Source: JACPNO01 sp963825405
GTDB lineage: Bacteria > Acidobacteriota > Terriglobia > Bryobacterales > Bryobacteraceae
DNA length: 64,000 bases
Assembly: GCA_963825405.1 (NCBI GenBank)
Contig: CAWGTB010000002.1
Coordinates: 124,001-188,000, forward strand
Reading direction: 5' to 3'
The translations under genes and the position numbers were made by a program. Every line of letters starts with the position of its first letter. Position 1 is the first letter of the stretch. The notes beneath the pieces were generated by a model. It did no database searches, was not told where the DNA came from, and worked only from the letters and a program-made list of their open reading frames with translations. This document shows, piece after piece, positions 1 to 8,975 of this stretch.

Positions 1-1254
1 AATCCGTCCTCGCCGTGCAAGCCGGAATCGCCCGATTACATCGCGCCCTACCCGCGCACCGGGCCCGGCAACGCCATGGACGGCGAACCGATCTACGATC
101 TCGACCGCTGGAATCCGGAATTCTTCGACCGCCTTCACCGCTTCCTGCAAATGGCTTCGGATCGCGGAATCATCGTGGAACTGACGCTGCTCAGCAACAC
201 CTACGCGGAAAATATCTGGCGGCTGAACCCGCTTCGCGCGCAAAATAACAAGCAGGGCATCGGCAACGTCGAGTGGCAGGAATACACGTCGCTCAAAGAC
301 GCCGTGCTCGTCGAGCGCCAGACCGCCTTCGTGCGCAAAATCATTCAGGAGACCAGCGGGTTCGACAACGTGTATTACGAAATTTGCAACGAGCCCGGCG
401 GCGGTACTCCCGGCCACGTAACGCCCGCCGACGTCGACGCCTGGCAGGAGCACATCGCGCGCGTCGTCCGCGAAGAATTGCGCCGCCTCAATCGCAAACA
501 TCTGGTAGCCGGCCAGGAAGCCTTCACCTACGGAACGCCCAATCGCTTTCCGCTCGACAAATCTTTTTCCAGCGCGCTCTTCGATATCGTGAACGTGCAC
601 CCGTTGCCCGAAACGCTATTCGGCGGCCACAATTATCAGCTAGGCAATTTCATGTCGAAAGAGTTGCAGCTAGCCGACGTCGCCGATTTCTGCCGCGCGA
701 CTTACAGCGCAAGAAAGCCTTCGGTACTCGACGAAGACAACACCGCCAGCCTCTATCGCGATCCCATCGGCTGGACCATCCACCGCAAGCGCGCCTGGAC
801 CTCGGTCATGAACGGCAGCCATTACGACTACATCGATTTTTCCATCACCGTCGGCAGCGAAAGCGGCACGCGCGCATCCGGCCCAGCCATTCGAGCGTGG
901 ATGCAGCATCTCTCCGAATTCATCGCCAGCTTCGATTTTATTCACTCCGAGCCGCAGCCCCATTGGATTTCAAGCCACCCCGGCAATCTGGTAATTTCCG
1001 CGCTGGCCGTTCCAGGCAAGGATTACGCCGCGTATTTAGCCGACCCGCGCGAAGCCAACGACGGCGCCTACGGCCATACCGTGCAAGGCCAAATTGCATT
1101 CGATCTGCCGCCAGGCCGCTTCGCCGTAAAGCTCTACTCGCCGGTAGATGGAACGTACGCACAGCCCGTCACGATGAACGGCGGAAAAACGGTAACCATG
1201 AATCTAGCGCCGTTCCAACACGACATAGTAGTCCGCGCGACCAAGCTCAACTAA
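1..1254 (+). CDS. Glycoside hydrolase, GH5-like cellulase fold (5' partial)
   Basis: The frame is open from base 1, so the gene starts upstream of the window; about 417 codons are visible. The protein has a TIM-barrel glycosidase look. The segment VYYEICNEPGG carries the Asn-Glu-Pro signature of clan GH-A enzymes, in which the Glu is the acid/base. A later SVLDEDN segment is the likely nucleophile strand. The last ~80 residues form a separate beta-rich tail (AYLADPREAND onward) like the C-terminal domain attached to many bacterial GH5-like and DUF4038-like enzymes. It probably hydrolyses a plant or microbial polysaccharide outside the cytoplasm, but the signal peptide would lie off the window. 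The substrate cannot be told from sequence alone. Confidence 0.75.
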   Translation, partial: NPSSPCKPESPDYIAPYPRTGPGNAMDGEPIYDLDRWNPEFFDRLHRFLQMASDRGIIVELTLLSNTYAENIWRLNPLRAQNNKQGIGNVEWQEYTSLKDAVLVERQTAFVRKIIQETSGFDNVYYEICNEPGGGTPGHVTPADVDAWQEHIARVVREELRRLNRKHLVAGQEAFTYGTPNRFPLDKSFSSALFDIVNVHPLPETLFGGHNYQLGNFMSKELQLADVADFCRATYSARKPSVLDEDNTASLYRDPIGWTIHRKRAWTSVMNGSHYDYIDFSITVGSESGTRASGPAIRAWMQHLSEFIASFDFIHSEPQPHWISSHPGNLVISALAVPGKDYAAYLADPREANDGAYGHTVQGQIAFDLPPGRFAVKLYSPVDGTYAQPVTMNGGKTVTMNLAPFQHDIVVRATKLN

Positions 1255-1272
1255 ACTCGGAAATCTCTTCAC

Positions 1273-1293
1273 GAGCGTGACCAAAGGGAGCGG
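1273..1293. repeat. Degenerate copy of a dispersed GAGC...GGGAGCGG repeat
   Basis: This intergenic segment reads gagcgtgacc then aaagggagcgg. It resembles the right arm of the large inverted repeat at 38352-38377 (gagccgcgacc, agagggagcgg), differing by a few substitutions and one missing base. Two copies in intergenic positions suggest a short dispersed, REP-like element. No partner arm is evident here. Confidence 0.4.
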
Positions 1294-1300
1294 AAGCTTC

Positions 1301-1999
1301 TCACGGCCCAGTCCTCTTGAACACATCCAACGTCACGCCCGCCGCTTGCCGTTGCGCGAGTTGCTTTTCGTAGAGCACATCGTCCATCGCTAACACTTTC
1401 AGGTCGTGCGGTCTAACCGGGGATTTGCCGGCGATCGACAGATACCTCGATGTGGGCATTTCGAGCGCGCCATCCGGCACCGCATACAAGGTTTCGTCGG
1501 GAGCAGCCGCCACAGCCTTGGTCGCTGTGTACAGCGTGAAGCCGTCAGGCTGTCCGTTCTCGAAGAAATGAATGGTGCGCGCCATGTCTCTTCTTGCGAG
1601 ATGGAATTGGCCCGATACCATCCGTATTACCTTAAAACCAAGAATCACCTTCACATCTTCTGGACGAACCGGCTTGTCGGGATCGCCGCCCTCCCTGCAG
1701 TCCCGCCGGTCGAGCGGTGCTTCCCCATAGCCGCTGCCCATGGTGGTGGTAATTTTGAGGGTGTCGTCGATGTGCACAGCAATTCCATGCAACGGCGATT
1801 CGAGCCGCCGGCGCAGGCCAGTAAACATTTCCACCGTGTCCCCGTTGGCTCTCCGCCCACGGAATTCGTCGATCTCCAACTTTTTCCCCGTGCCTCCGAC
1901 CGAAACCACATGCCGCCACACCGAGTAAGGGGAAGATTGCGCACCAGCCTCCACCGCAATCGTCAACAACGCCACCGCAACGTAAATGGAAATTCTCAT
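1301..1999 (-). CDS. Secreted hypothetical protein
   Basis: A ~232-residue protein of no recognised family. It begins MRISIYVAVALLTIAVEAGA, a clear Sec signal peptide, with cleavage likely after the AGA. A GTG lies one codon upstream at 2002, but ATG 1999 has AGGTG about five bases before it and is preferred. The mature part contains a GSGYGEAPLDRRDC segment and few cysteines. It follows the SDR gene on the same strand after about five bases, so the two are probably cotranscribed. The overall shape (short signal, mixed beta-rich body) is common among secreted proteins of Solibacter-type bacteria, but I cannot assign a function. Confidence 0.65.
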   Translation of the reverse strand: MRISIYVAVALLTIAVEAGAQSSPYSVWRHVVSVGGTGKKLEIDEFRGRRANGDTVEMFTGLRRRLESPLHGIAVHIDDTLKITTTMGSGYGEAPLDRRDCREGGDPDKPVRPEDVKVILGFKVIRMVSGQFHLARRDMARTIHFFENGQPDGFTLYTATKAVAAAPDETLYAVPDGALEMPTSRYLSIAGKSPVRPHDLKVLAMDDVLYEKQLAQRQAAGVTLDVFKRTGP

Positions 2000-2004
2000 C
2001 ACAC

Positions 2005-2772
2005 CTACAGCATCAACTGCCCGCCGTTAACTTCAATCGTTTCCCCGGCCAGGTAACTCGCGGCATCGGACGCCAGAAACGCAATCACCTTGGCGACTTC
2101 GATCGACGTGCCGACGCGCCCCATCGGAATCGACGCAACGAAGTTCCGCATCATTTCGGGCGTCGAAAAAACCTGGTGAAATGGCGTGTCAATCACTCCC
2201 GGCGAAACGCCGTTGACGCGCACACCCTGCGGCGCGAGTTCCTTGGCCAGAGCTTTGGTGAACGTGATCAGGCCGCCCTTTGCCGTCGCATAGGGACCAG
2301 CCCCGACTCCGCCGCCGCTGCGACCGGCTATCGAAACCACGTTGACGATTGCACCACTACGCCGTTCGATCATGGACTCCACCACAGCTTGCGAGCACAG
2401 CACCGCGCTCTTCAAGTTGAGATCCATCACTTCGTCCCAATTCTGCTCCGTCATCTCCTGGATGCGATAGCGCCCCACCAGCCACCCGGCGTTATTCACC
2501 AGAATGTCGATCGGTCCGAGCGCATTACGAGCCTGATCGACCAGCGCGTGAATTTCCGCTGCGTGCCGCACATCGGCGCGAATCGCAATTGCTTTTCCGC
2601 CGGCGCCCGTGATGCTGTCGCGCACCTGCTCGGCTCCCGCTTGATTGCGGTGATAGCCGATCGCAACCGACGCACCCAGCTCAGCGAAAAGGCCCGCGGT
2701 CGCCGCGCCAATTCCCGACGAAGCGCCCGTGATCAGCGCCACTCTGCCCGTGAGATCCAGATAGTTCTGCAT
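2005..2772 (-). CDS. SDR family oxidoreductase (FabG-like)
   Basis: Classical short-chain dehydrogenase/reductase of 255 residues. Visible motifs are the cofactor loop TGASSGIG at residues 15-22, NNAG at 93-96, and the catalytic Ser147, Tyr161 and Lys165 (YATAK). The PGVIDTPF segment after the active site and C-terminal GETIEVNGGQ are typical of the FabG-type classical subfamily. It should reduce or oxidise a carbonyl/alcohol using NAD(P)H in the cytoplasm; the substrate is unknown. ATG 2772 has GGGAG at a good distance. It is followed immediately by the secreted hypothetical gene. Being FabG-like does not mean fatty acid synthesis, as no other fab gene is nearby. Confidence 0.88.
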   Translation of the reverse strand: MQNYLDLTGRVALITGASSGIGAATAGLFAELGASVAIGYHRNQAGAEQVRDSITGAGGKAIAIRADVRHAAEIHALVDQARNALGPIDILVNNAGWLVGRYRIQEMTEQNWDEVMDLNLKSAVLCSQAVVESMIERRSGAIVNVVSIAGRSGGGVGAGPYATAKGGLITFTKALAKELAPQGVRVNGVSPGVIDTPFHQVFSTPEMMRNFVASIPMGRVGTSIEVAKVIAFLASDAASYLAGETIEVNGGQLML

Positions 2773-2809
2773 GTCCGCTCCCTATTCTACAAGGCCGCGG
2801 GCAATCAAA

Positions 2810-4165
2810 TTATCCGAGAAAGCCGAGATTGTTCGCGCCGTTGAAAGCGGATAGATTTGGGAACACGCTGTCCAATTGCTGGGGCAGCGCGCCGAACCAC
2901 GCCGCGAGCGTGGCGCCGTACTGGTCGACGGAAAACTGCGGAATCCAGCGGCCGTTGGCGCCGGCATCGTTCGGACCGCCGAGCACGAACGCCGGGAAGC
3001 TGCCGAAGATTTGTCCACCCTTCACCGCGCCACCCATCACCAGTTGATGGCTGCCCCACGCATGGTCGGTACCGCTGTTGCTATTGGGTTGGAACGTGCG
3101 GCTAAAATCGGATTCCGTGAATGTCGTGACCTTGTTCTCCATGCTCAGTTCCTGCGTCGCAGCGAAGAACGCGCTCATGGCCGGGCTCAGTTCGGCGAAT
3201 AAGTTGTCCTGATCGTTGAGCTGTGCCGTGTGCGTATCGAACCCGCCAAGTGAGCAGAAAAATATCTGCCGGTTCATCCCCAGCGTCTGGCGAATCCGTA
3301 TAATCTTCGCGACTTGCTCGAGCTGCGCCGCCAGGCCATTGTTCGCCGGAAACTGCGTGGTGAGCGCAGGCACACCGGCCAGCGCTTTGGCTAGCAAGGC
3401 ATCATCGGCGATTCCGTTCTGCATCGTCTGGCTCGCCTGCTGAATCAGCGTGACGCCGGAATCGAGCGTCAGCAATTCCTGCAAGGAATTCATGCGCGCC
3501 TCCGACGCAGCAAAAGTGTTAAAGCCCTGCAAACCGAGCGGTGCCCCCGGTGCAATGCTGAATGGCTGCGTCTCGACACCAGTGCCCAGCAGACTGTTCC
3601 CGGCCATCGAAATGAAAGGCGGCAAACTGTTGGACGGGTTCATCGAGGACATCGCATCCGCCAAACGCCCGCCCCAACCCGTGCTCGAAGCCCCGCGCGA
3701 GACCGTAGTCTGCCACTGCATCTGCTGATCGGCGTGGGAGAAAAGATTGCTAGGCGCCAGCGCCTGGTTGGCAAGATACTGCGCCCGCGTCAGAGGCTGA
3801 ACGAGCGTGCCCACATTGGTCACGACAGCCAGCGAATTTGCTTGGTACAGCTTTTGCAATTCCGGCAGCTTGCCATGAAAACCGTAAACGGCGTTCGATG
3901 TTCCGACTTGCAGCAGCGAACTGGAAGCGAGCGCCAGTCCCTTGCGGATATTGGTGTAGGCGTCGAACGAAGCCGTATCCATCGGCACGATGAGGTTGTT
4001 GCTGTCATTGCCGCCGAACAGAAAAATGCAAACCAGCGCGTGATAGTCGCCGGATGCGGGCGTCACCGCATTGAGCAGTGCAAAGCGGCTGAAGCTGCCC
4101 GCCCAAGTGAGCGAGCCCAACCCGGCGCTCACGCGCATGAAGGATCGTCTGGTAATGAAGTTCAT
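2810..4165 (-). CDS. DUF1501 family secreted protein
   Basis: 451 residues. The N-terminus has a twin-arginine-like stretch RRSFMRVSAGLG (residues 6-17) followed by a hydrophobic segment, consistent with export by Tat. The body carries DUF1501 hallmarks: FLFGGNDSNN near the start, FDTHTAQ in the middle, and TESDFSRTF followed by a TDHAWGSHQ segment near the end. The family is related to alkaline phosphatase-fold/sulfatase-like proteins, yet biochemical function is largely undetermined. The start ATG overlaps the stop of the upstream DUF1800 gene by four bases (ATGA), so translation is coupled. DUF1800-DUF1501 pairs are common in Acidobacteria, Planctomycetes and Proteobacteria and the two products are assumed to act together at the cell surface. 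Confidence 0.9.
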   Translation of the reverse strand: MNFITRRSFMRVSAGLGSLTWAGSFSRFALLNAVTPASGDYHALVCIFLFGGNDSNNLIVPMDTASFDAYTNIRKGLALASSSLLQVGTSNAVYGFHGKLPELQKLYQANSLAVVTNVGTLVQPLTRAQYLANQALAPSNLFSHADQQMQWQTTVSRGASSTGWGGRLADAMSSMNPSNSLPPFISMAGNSLLGTGVETQPFSIAPGAPLGLQGFNTFAASEARMNSLQELLTLDSGVTLIQQASQTMQNGIADDALLAKALAGVPALTTQFPANNGLAAQLEQVAKIIRIRQTLGMNRQIFFCSLGGFDTHTAQLNDQDNLFAELSPAMSAFFAATQELSMENKVTTFTESDFSRTFQPNSNSGTDHAWGSHQLVMGGAVKGGQIFGSFPAFVLGGPNDAGANGRWIPQFSVDQYGATLAAWFGALPQQLDSVFPNLSAFNGANNLGFLG

Positions 4166-5715
4166 CTTTCCACCTGATATTGCGAGGATGTAGCGATCAA
4201 GTACACGGCGGCTTGCGCCTTGGCCAAATTCGAATTCTGCGCGTTCACCGCGGTGAGAATGGTATTCCGCATGTCCGGCGACATCGTCCCGCGCATCAGG
4301 CGGGCATTGAGCGTGTTGAGCAGTTGCGCGGCGGTGAGATTGACGTATGGCGTCCAGTCCAAAGTGACGCCAGGAATTTTGCCATACACGATCCGGTTGA
4401 CGAAATCGGCGCGCAGCAGCGCCGTCGACGTGCTCAAAATCTGAAACTCCGGAGAATTGACCGGAACCGGATTGCCCGCGGCGGTAAAACGATAGCCGGC
4501 AGAGAAATAGTTGAACACCGAGGGCGAAAAATATAAGTCTTGCCCCATGTTGTTGGACTGCACCGATAGCGTGTTGTCGGAGGTGACGGTCGCGTTCAGC
4601 GCCCGCAACACCGAATTGATGAACAGAACCGGCTCGCGCAAATGACCCTCGCCCGCATACGGCGTGGCCGTGTCTCCGGCGCGCGCTTCCGGATCCAGCA
4701 GTATCGCTTTGACGACGGATTTCATGTCGCCATTGCTGCTACGAAACACCGTCACCACGCGCTTCACGTAATCCGAGCTGGGATTGCCGGTCACCAGATG
4801 CTGGATCAATTGGCGCGAAACAAACGGCGCGACGTTGTGATGATGATAAATGTTCTGCAGCGCATCGGTCAGATCCAGTTGCGCGCCCTGCCCGCCGGAA
4901 AGAGCGACGCCATCGAGCAATGTCTTCGCCGCCATGTCGTGGTTGCTGTCGAACGCCACCATTTGCCCCTCGAAATACGGAGGATTGTGGATTCGCGACA
5001 CCGTGGCCGCGGGCTTGGGAGGATACGTCCATCCCGTGAATGCGCGCGCGAATCCCTGAATCACCGTCTGATCGTAAGTGGCGATCGGCTGGCCGTTCGA
5101 GAGCTGCAAGGTGCCGTCGTCATTCAGTTCGTTCAATCCGATGGTGAACAGTTGCAGCAGCTCGCGCGCGTAGTTTTCATCCGCTTCTGTGCCGGTCGCG
5201 GGGTTGGGTTTGTCGTTGTTCACCATGTCGAGGTAGTGGCCCATGGATGGGCTCAGCGTTACATCGGTCATGATCTGGTGATAGTTCGAGAAGGCGTCTT
5301 TTTGCAGCAGACGCAGATATGGCACCACCTCATCCGCTGTGTGCAGCTTCACCGCGGAGACCACCCAAATCTCACTCAACGCGAACGCCACACGCTGGCG
5401 CAACTGGTCGGCGGCCTCATTGGCGTTGACGAAAAACTGCTGCTGCACGGGCAGCATCGGTTCGCGCCCCATCGCGTTGGGCGGCACGTCCGGCAGAGGC
5501 GACAGCGGAGCCGCAAACTGTGCGTCGATGTACTTGGAAAAACCCGCGAGTTCGACGGCCGCGACCGTGGCCTGCGTCGGTCCCCAACTGGCTTGATCCA
5601 GAAAGCGCGCCGCGGCAGCAGGGCTCACCGCAGGCGCCGCCGTGCTCTGCGCGCCCAGCCTCCCCGCTATCAGCAGCAAGCCCAGCGCATTTCCAAATGT
5701 CCTCCGATAAGGCAT
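4162..5715 (-). CDS. DUF1800 family secreted protein
   Basis: 517 residues with an N-terminal signal (FGNALGLLLIAGRLGAQ) and then the family start AARFLDQASWGPT. Further DUF1800 hallmarks are VAFALSEIWV, YARELLQLFTIG and the FVSRQLIQHLVTGNP region. Function is unknown; the family is always found with DUF1501, as here, where the ATGA overlap at 4162-4165 couples the two. The ~100-base gap upstream (5716-5821) should hold the promoter of this pair. The product is probably exported by Sec while its partner uses a Tat-like signal, an arrangement usual for this pair. Confidence 0.9.
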   Translation of the reverse strand: MPYRRTFGNALGLLLIAGRLGAQSTAAPAVSPAAAARFLDQASWGPTQATVAAVELAGFSKYIDAQFAAPLSPLPDVPPNAMGREPMLPVQQQFFVNANEAADQLRQRVAFALSEIWVVSAVKLHTADEVVPYLRLLQKDAFSNYHQIMTDVTLSPSMGHYLDMVNNDKPNPATGTEADENYARELLQLFTIGLNELNDDGTLQLSNGQPIATYDQTVIQGFARAFTGWTYPPKPAATVSRIHNPPYFEGQMVAFDSNHDMAAKTLLDGVALSGGQGAQLDLTDALQNIYHHHNVAPFVSRQLIQHLVTGNPSSDYVKRVVTVFRSSNGDMKSVVKAILLDPEARAGDTATPYAGEGHLREPVLFINSVLRALNATVTSDNTLSVQSNNMGQDLYFSPSVFNYFSAGYRFTAAGNPVPVNSPEFQILSTSTALLRADFVNRIVYGKIPGVTLDWTPYVNLTAAQLLNTLNARLMRGTMSPDMRNTILTAVNAQNSNLAKAQAAVYLIATSSQYQVER

Positions 5716-5821
5716 GCAACTCCTCCGTCTTTTTCACGCCCTCACCAGCGCGGGTGGGCTCAGACTGCTTATCGACTCAAAGGCGGATGGCGAGGTAAAG
5801 TTGCGGGCAATAGTCGAAAAA

Positions 5822-7762
5822 TTAGGATTTATTTTCCAAACCGTAAACGGCTTGCATGCGCGTGTAGAAAAGGCGGTCGCCTTCGCCGTGCTCGGGCGGG
5901 CCCAGTCCGGAAGCTTTCCAGCCGCCAAACGGCAGCGACGCATCCACGCCCGCGGTCGACGAATTGAATTTTAGTATTCCGGCTTTGGCGTCATCCAGAA
6001 ATCTCCGCCGCAGTTCCGGCGAATTGCTGAACAGCGCCGCTGCCAGCCCGTGGCGCACGCCGTTGCACAATGCCAGCGCGTGCTCGAAATTTTCCGCGCG
6101 CTGCACAATGAGCAGCGGACTCATCGTCTCTTCCTGCACCAGCACGTGATCCGGCTGGTCGCAGCAAATGATGGCGGGCTGCACATACGCGCCACTTCGC
6201 GCCCAGGGTTCCCGCGCGCGCGTCTGCTGCAGACGCTCCACGCGATGGATGTCGGCGTCGGTCTCTGCCCGGGCAACCAGCGCCAAGGTCTCGTCGCGCT
6301 TGGCCGCATGAATGACGGGACCAATGTCAGTCGCAGCTTCCAACGGATCGCCCCAAACCAATCGATCGCCCGCCGTTTTCAATTCCTGCAGAAGCTTTTC
6401 GAAAAGTGACGCATGCACGACAACCCGGCGATTGGCTGTGCAGCGCTGCCCGGCGAATGCGAAAGCTCCCCACGCAATCTGGGTGGCGGCGTGCGGCAGA
6501 TCGGCATCGTCCCACACAATGGCGGCGTTGTTGCCGCTCAACTCAGCCTGCAGAGGGACCACGCGGCGCGCACAGATTTCCTGCACGGAGTACCAACCCG
6601 CGAGCGATCCGGTGAACGTGACGGCGTCGATATTTTCGTTCGCGGCAAGATGCTGGGCCGTAGTGTGATTGCCCGTCAAAAGGCGCAGCGCGTCAGCGGG
6701 CACGCCGGCTTCGTAAAATAATTTCAAAATCACTTGCGCGATGCGCGTAGCCGCCGGCGCCGGTTTCCAAACCACGGCGTTGCCATATGCCAGCGCTGGT
6801 ACAATCTTGCCCACGGGAATTGCCGCGGGATTATTCCACGGCGAAATAATCGCCACCACGCCCAACGGCTGATAGCGCACCATCCCCGCCGCTTCGTGCC
6901 GTTCGAATTCAAACGCCCCCGCGCGGCGCAGCACATCGCGCGCGCTTCCCGCCGTGCGGCGCGCTTCTTCCAGACCGTGGGCAAGCGGTTTGCCGAGTTC
7001 AACCGCCATCTGCCGCGCCAGGTCCGGCGCCGCCGCTTCCAGGCGGTTCGCCGCTTCGTCCAGCAATTGCCGCCGTATAGCCGGCGCAATCCGGCGCCAC
7101 TGCTCCCAACCACTTCGCGCCGCAGCGGTGGCGACGGCAACCTCGCTCGCGCCGTCAATCGGTACCTCGAACAACAACTCGTCTGTCGCGCGCGGAGAAT
7201 AGTGAACCAGCCCGGGCGCGCGGCCGAGAATCACCGATACCGGTGCAAATTCCACGCATCGTTCCGCCAGCCAGCGACGTGTAGACGCAGCGTGAATCGG
7301 ATCGTTGCTCGCCACGGCGTCTTCGGCGACACGCACTGCATAGCCCCGCTCCAGGCATTCCACGGCGGCCGCGCGCACACACGCGTGCAGGTGCACGCCG
7401 GCCAGAATCACGGTGTCGAATTGCAGCCGCCGCAATTCGGCGTCGAGCGCTCCATCAGCAAATGCATTGAAGCCGGTTTTGTGAACGATGGCCTCGCCGC
7501 TCAATCGTTGCAGGGCCGATGGCGGCTGATGTCCGGCAGTTCCCGCAACGCACTGCCAGCGATTTTCCCGCCGCCAGTGAGGCAGCCGCTGATCATTCTC
7601 GCGATTTACCGTGGTCCAAACATGAATGACGGGAACGCCGAGTTTGCGGCAGCCATCCAGCAGAGCCGCCGCGCGCGAGATGACGATTTCGGCCGGTGGC
7701 TGAAGCCCGGATGCCGCTAGATAGTCGCCCTGCAGATCAATCAGCAGTAGCGCGGGCTTCAT
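5822..7762 (-). CDS. Isochorismatase-like hydrolase fused to aldehyde dehydrogenase
   Basis: One uninterrupted frame of 646 residues holds two enzymes. Residues 1-185 are a cysteine hydrolase of the isochorismatase family, with Asp9 (LLIDLQGDY), Lys95 (HKTGF) and Cys128 (HACVRAAA) as the expected catalytic triad. Residues ~190-646 are an NAD(P)-dependent aldehyde dehydrogenase with Asn310 (SPWNNP), Lys333 (VVWKPAPA), Glu407 (QAELSG) and the nucleophile Cys441 (GQRCTANRR). ATG 7762 is preferred over a TTG two codons upstream; it overlaps the end of the upstream dehydrogenase gene by ~26 bases. Isochorismatase-fold hydrolases act on amides, imides or vinyl ethers, so the fusion could release an aldehyde-bearing product and oxidise it. 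That link is inference. No frameshift disrupts this gene, so the fusion is not caused by one. Confidence 0.85.
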   Translation of the reverse strand: MKPALLLIDLQGDYLAASGLQPPAEIVISRAAALLDGCRKLGVPVIHVWTTVNRENDQRLPHWRRENRWQCVAGTAGHQPPSALQRLSGEAIVHKTGFNAFADGALDAELRRLQFDTVILAGVHLHACVRAAAVECLERGYAVRVAEDAVASNDPIHAASTRRWLAERCVEFAPVSVILGRAPGLVHYSPRATDELLFEVPIDGASEVAVATAAARSGWEQWRRIAPAIRRQLLDEAANRLEAAAPDLARQMAVELGKPLAHGLEEARRTAGSARDVLRRAGAFEFERHEAAGMVRYQPLGVVAIISPWNNPAAIPVGKIVPALAYGNAVVWKPAPAATRIAQVILKLFYEAGVPADALRLLTGNHTTAQHLAANENIDAVTFTGSLAGWYSVQEICARRVVPLQAELSGNNAAIVWDDADLPHAATQIAWGAFAFAGQRCTANRRVVVHASLFEKLLQELKTAGDRLVWGDPLEAATDIGPVIHAAKRDETLALVARAETDADIHRVERLQQTRAREPWARSGAYVQPAIICCDQPDHVLVQEETMSPLLIVQRAENFEHALALCNGVRHGLAAALFSNSPELRRRFLDDAKAGILKFNSSTAGVDASLPFGGWKASGLGPPEHGEGDRLFYTRMQAVYGLENKS

Positions 7763-8917
7763 ACACAACGCCGAGCAGCGACGAATTCAAAATCTGCCGG
7801 GCCAGGCGGTCAGTCATCTCTCGCGTGCCGAGAATCTTGCAGCCGGGCTCGGCCAAATCGGCGGTGCGCCAGCCTTCACGCCACACCGCGGCGAGAGAAT
7901 TCTCGATCAGCGCGGCAGCCTCATGCAGTCCGAAACTCTCGCGCAGCATCATCGCCAGCGACAAGATCTGCCCCGCTGGGTTGGCGATATCGGTACCCGC
8001 CAGATCCGAGGCGCATCCGTGGTTGGTCTGATAAACGGCATGGCCATGTTCATTGAAGTTGCCGGAGAACGTCACGCCGCGCGAGGAAACCAAAACACCG
8101 GCGATGTCCGCGAGAATATCGCCGAAAAGATTCGGAGCCACAATCACGTCGAATCGCGTCGGATTCTGAATCAATTCGTACGCCGCCAGATCCACGTTCA
8201 TGAACGCCGCTTCGATGCCCTGTTTCCGTGCCGCCGCCGACGCCGACTTCGCGCCACAACGCGCTGACGGTGGGGACGCCACCTTCTTTGACGATCACGT
8301 GCAGATTGCCGCGGCGGCCACGGGCAGCGCGCGCAGCGACTTCGCACCAGGCGATGGATTTCGGCCTCCGTGTAGCGGAACGAGTGCTCCGCGACGCGCC
8401 CCTGGTCGGTCGCGTGTTCACCCCATTCGCCCTGATAGACGCCGCCGGTGTTGTCGCGCACGATCAGAATATCCACGCCCTGCAAATGCTGCGGAGCAAT
8501 CCGGCCGGCGCGCGCCAGCTCGGCCACGGCTGGACGGGAACGAATTTGCAGAACAAATCGAAGCGCCGGCGCAGGTCGTACACGTAGCGCCCGCCGCCCG
8601 ATCCGTTGAGCACCGCGCCGCCCTGCTGAAAAATTCCCGCGCAAAATTCCGCCACATCGTCCGGCAGCCAAGGGTTCAGCTGAGCCGCGGATTCTTCGCC
8701 GATCTTGCCGCCATGCCGCACATCGAACGCCGAGACCCATCGCCTGCTCGACCGCCGCCAGCACCTGCAGTGCCGCGCCAATCACGTGCGGACCGATGCC
8801 GGTGCCTTCGAGCACGCCGATTAACGGCCGTCCCGCGGCCATTGCCGTCGAATGCGCGCCGGTTAAATAAGCCAGCAATTTGCCCGGCTGGCCATTACTG
8901 TGTCCATTCCTATTCAT
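7737..8917 (-). CDS. Isocitrate/isopropylmalate dehydrogenase-like protein (frameshifted)
   Basis: The gene is broken by at least four frame changes between about 8230 and 8730, but the pieces join into one beta-decarboxylating dehydrogenase of about 390 residues. The order of pieces is LIGVLEGTGIGPHVIG (cofactor/start motif), a middle with GGAVLNGSGG and a VRDNTGGVYQGEWGE loop, then HVIVKEGGVPT, and last the metal/substrate motif DVIVAPNLFGDILADIAG. Family members oxidise and decarboxylate malate-type acids with NAD(P). The segment following GGAVLNGSGG diverges from leuB and icd, so a specialised substrate is likely. ATG 8917 with AGGG upstream is preferred; ATG 8950 is possible. It lies in an operon with the NRPS-like gene upstream and the fusion gene downstream. 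The shifts are probably sequencing errors. Confidence 0.75.
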
Positions 8918-8975
8918 TAGCCCTAGTTTGGATGTGTGTCCTTCCAGCATACGCGCGTCAGTTTCAGGTTCCAAA

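Noticed and set aside
4642..5967. A 441-codon open frame on the plus strand, opposite DUF1800
   Set aside because: It is antisense to a strongly conserved protein, is Arg/His-rich as antisense frames in GC-rich DNA are, and matches no family pattern.
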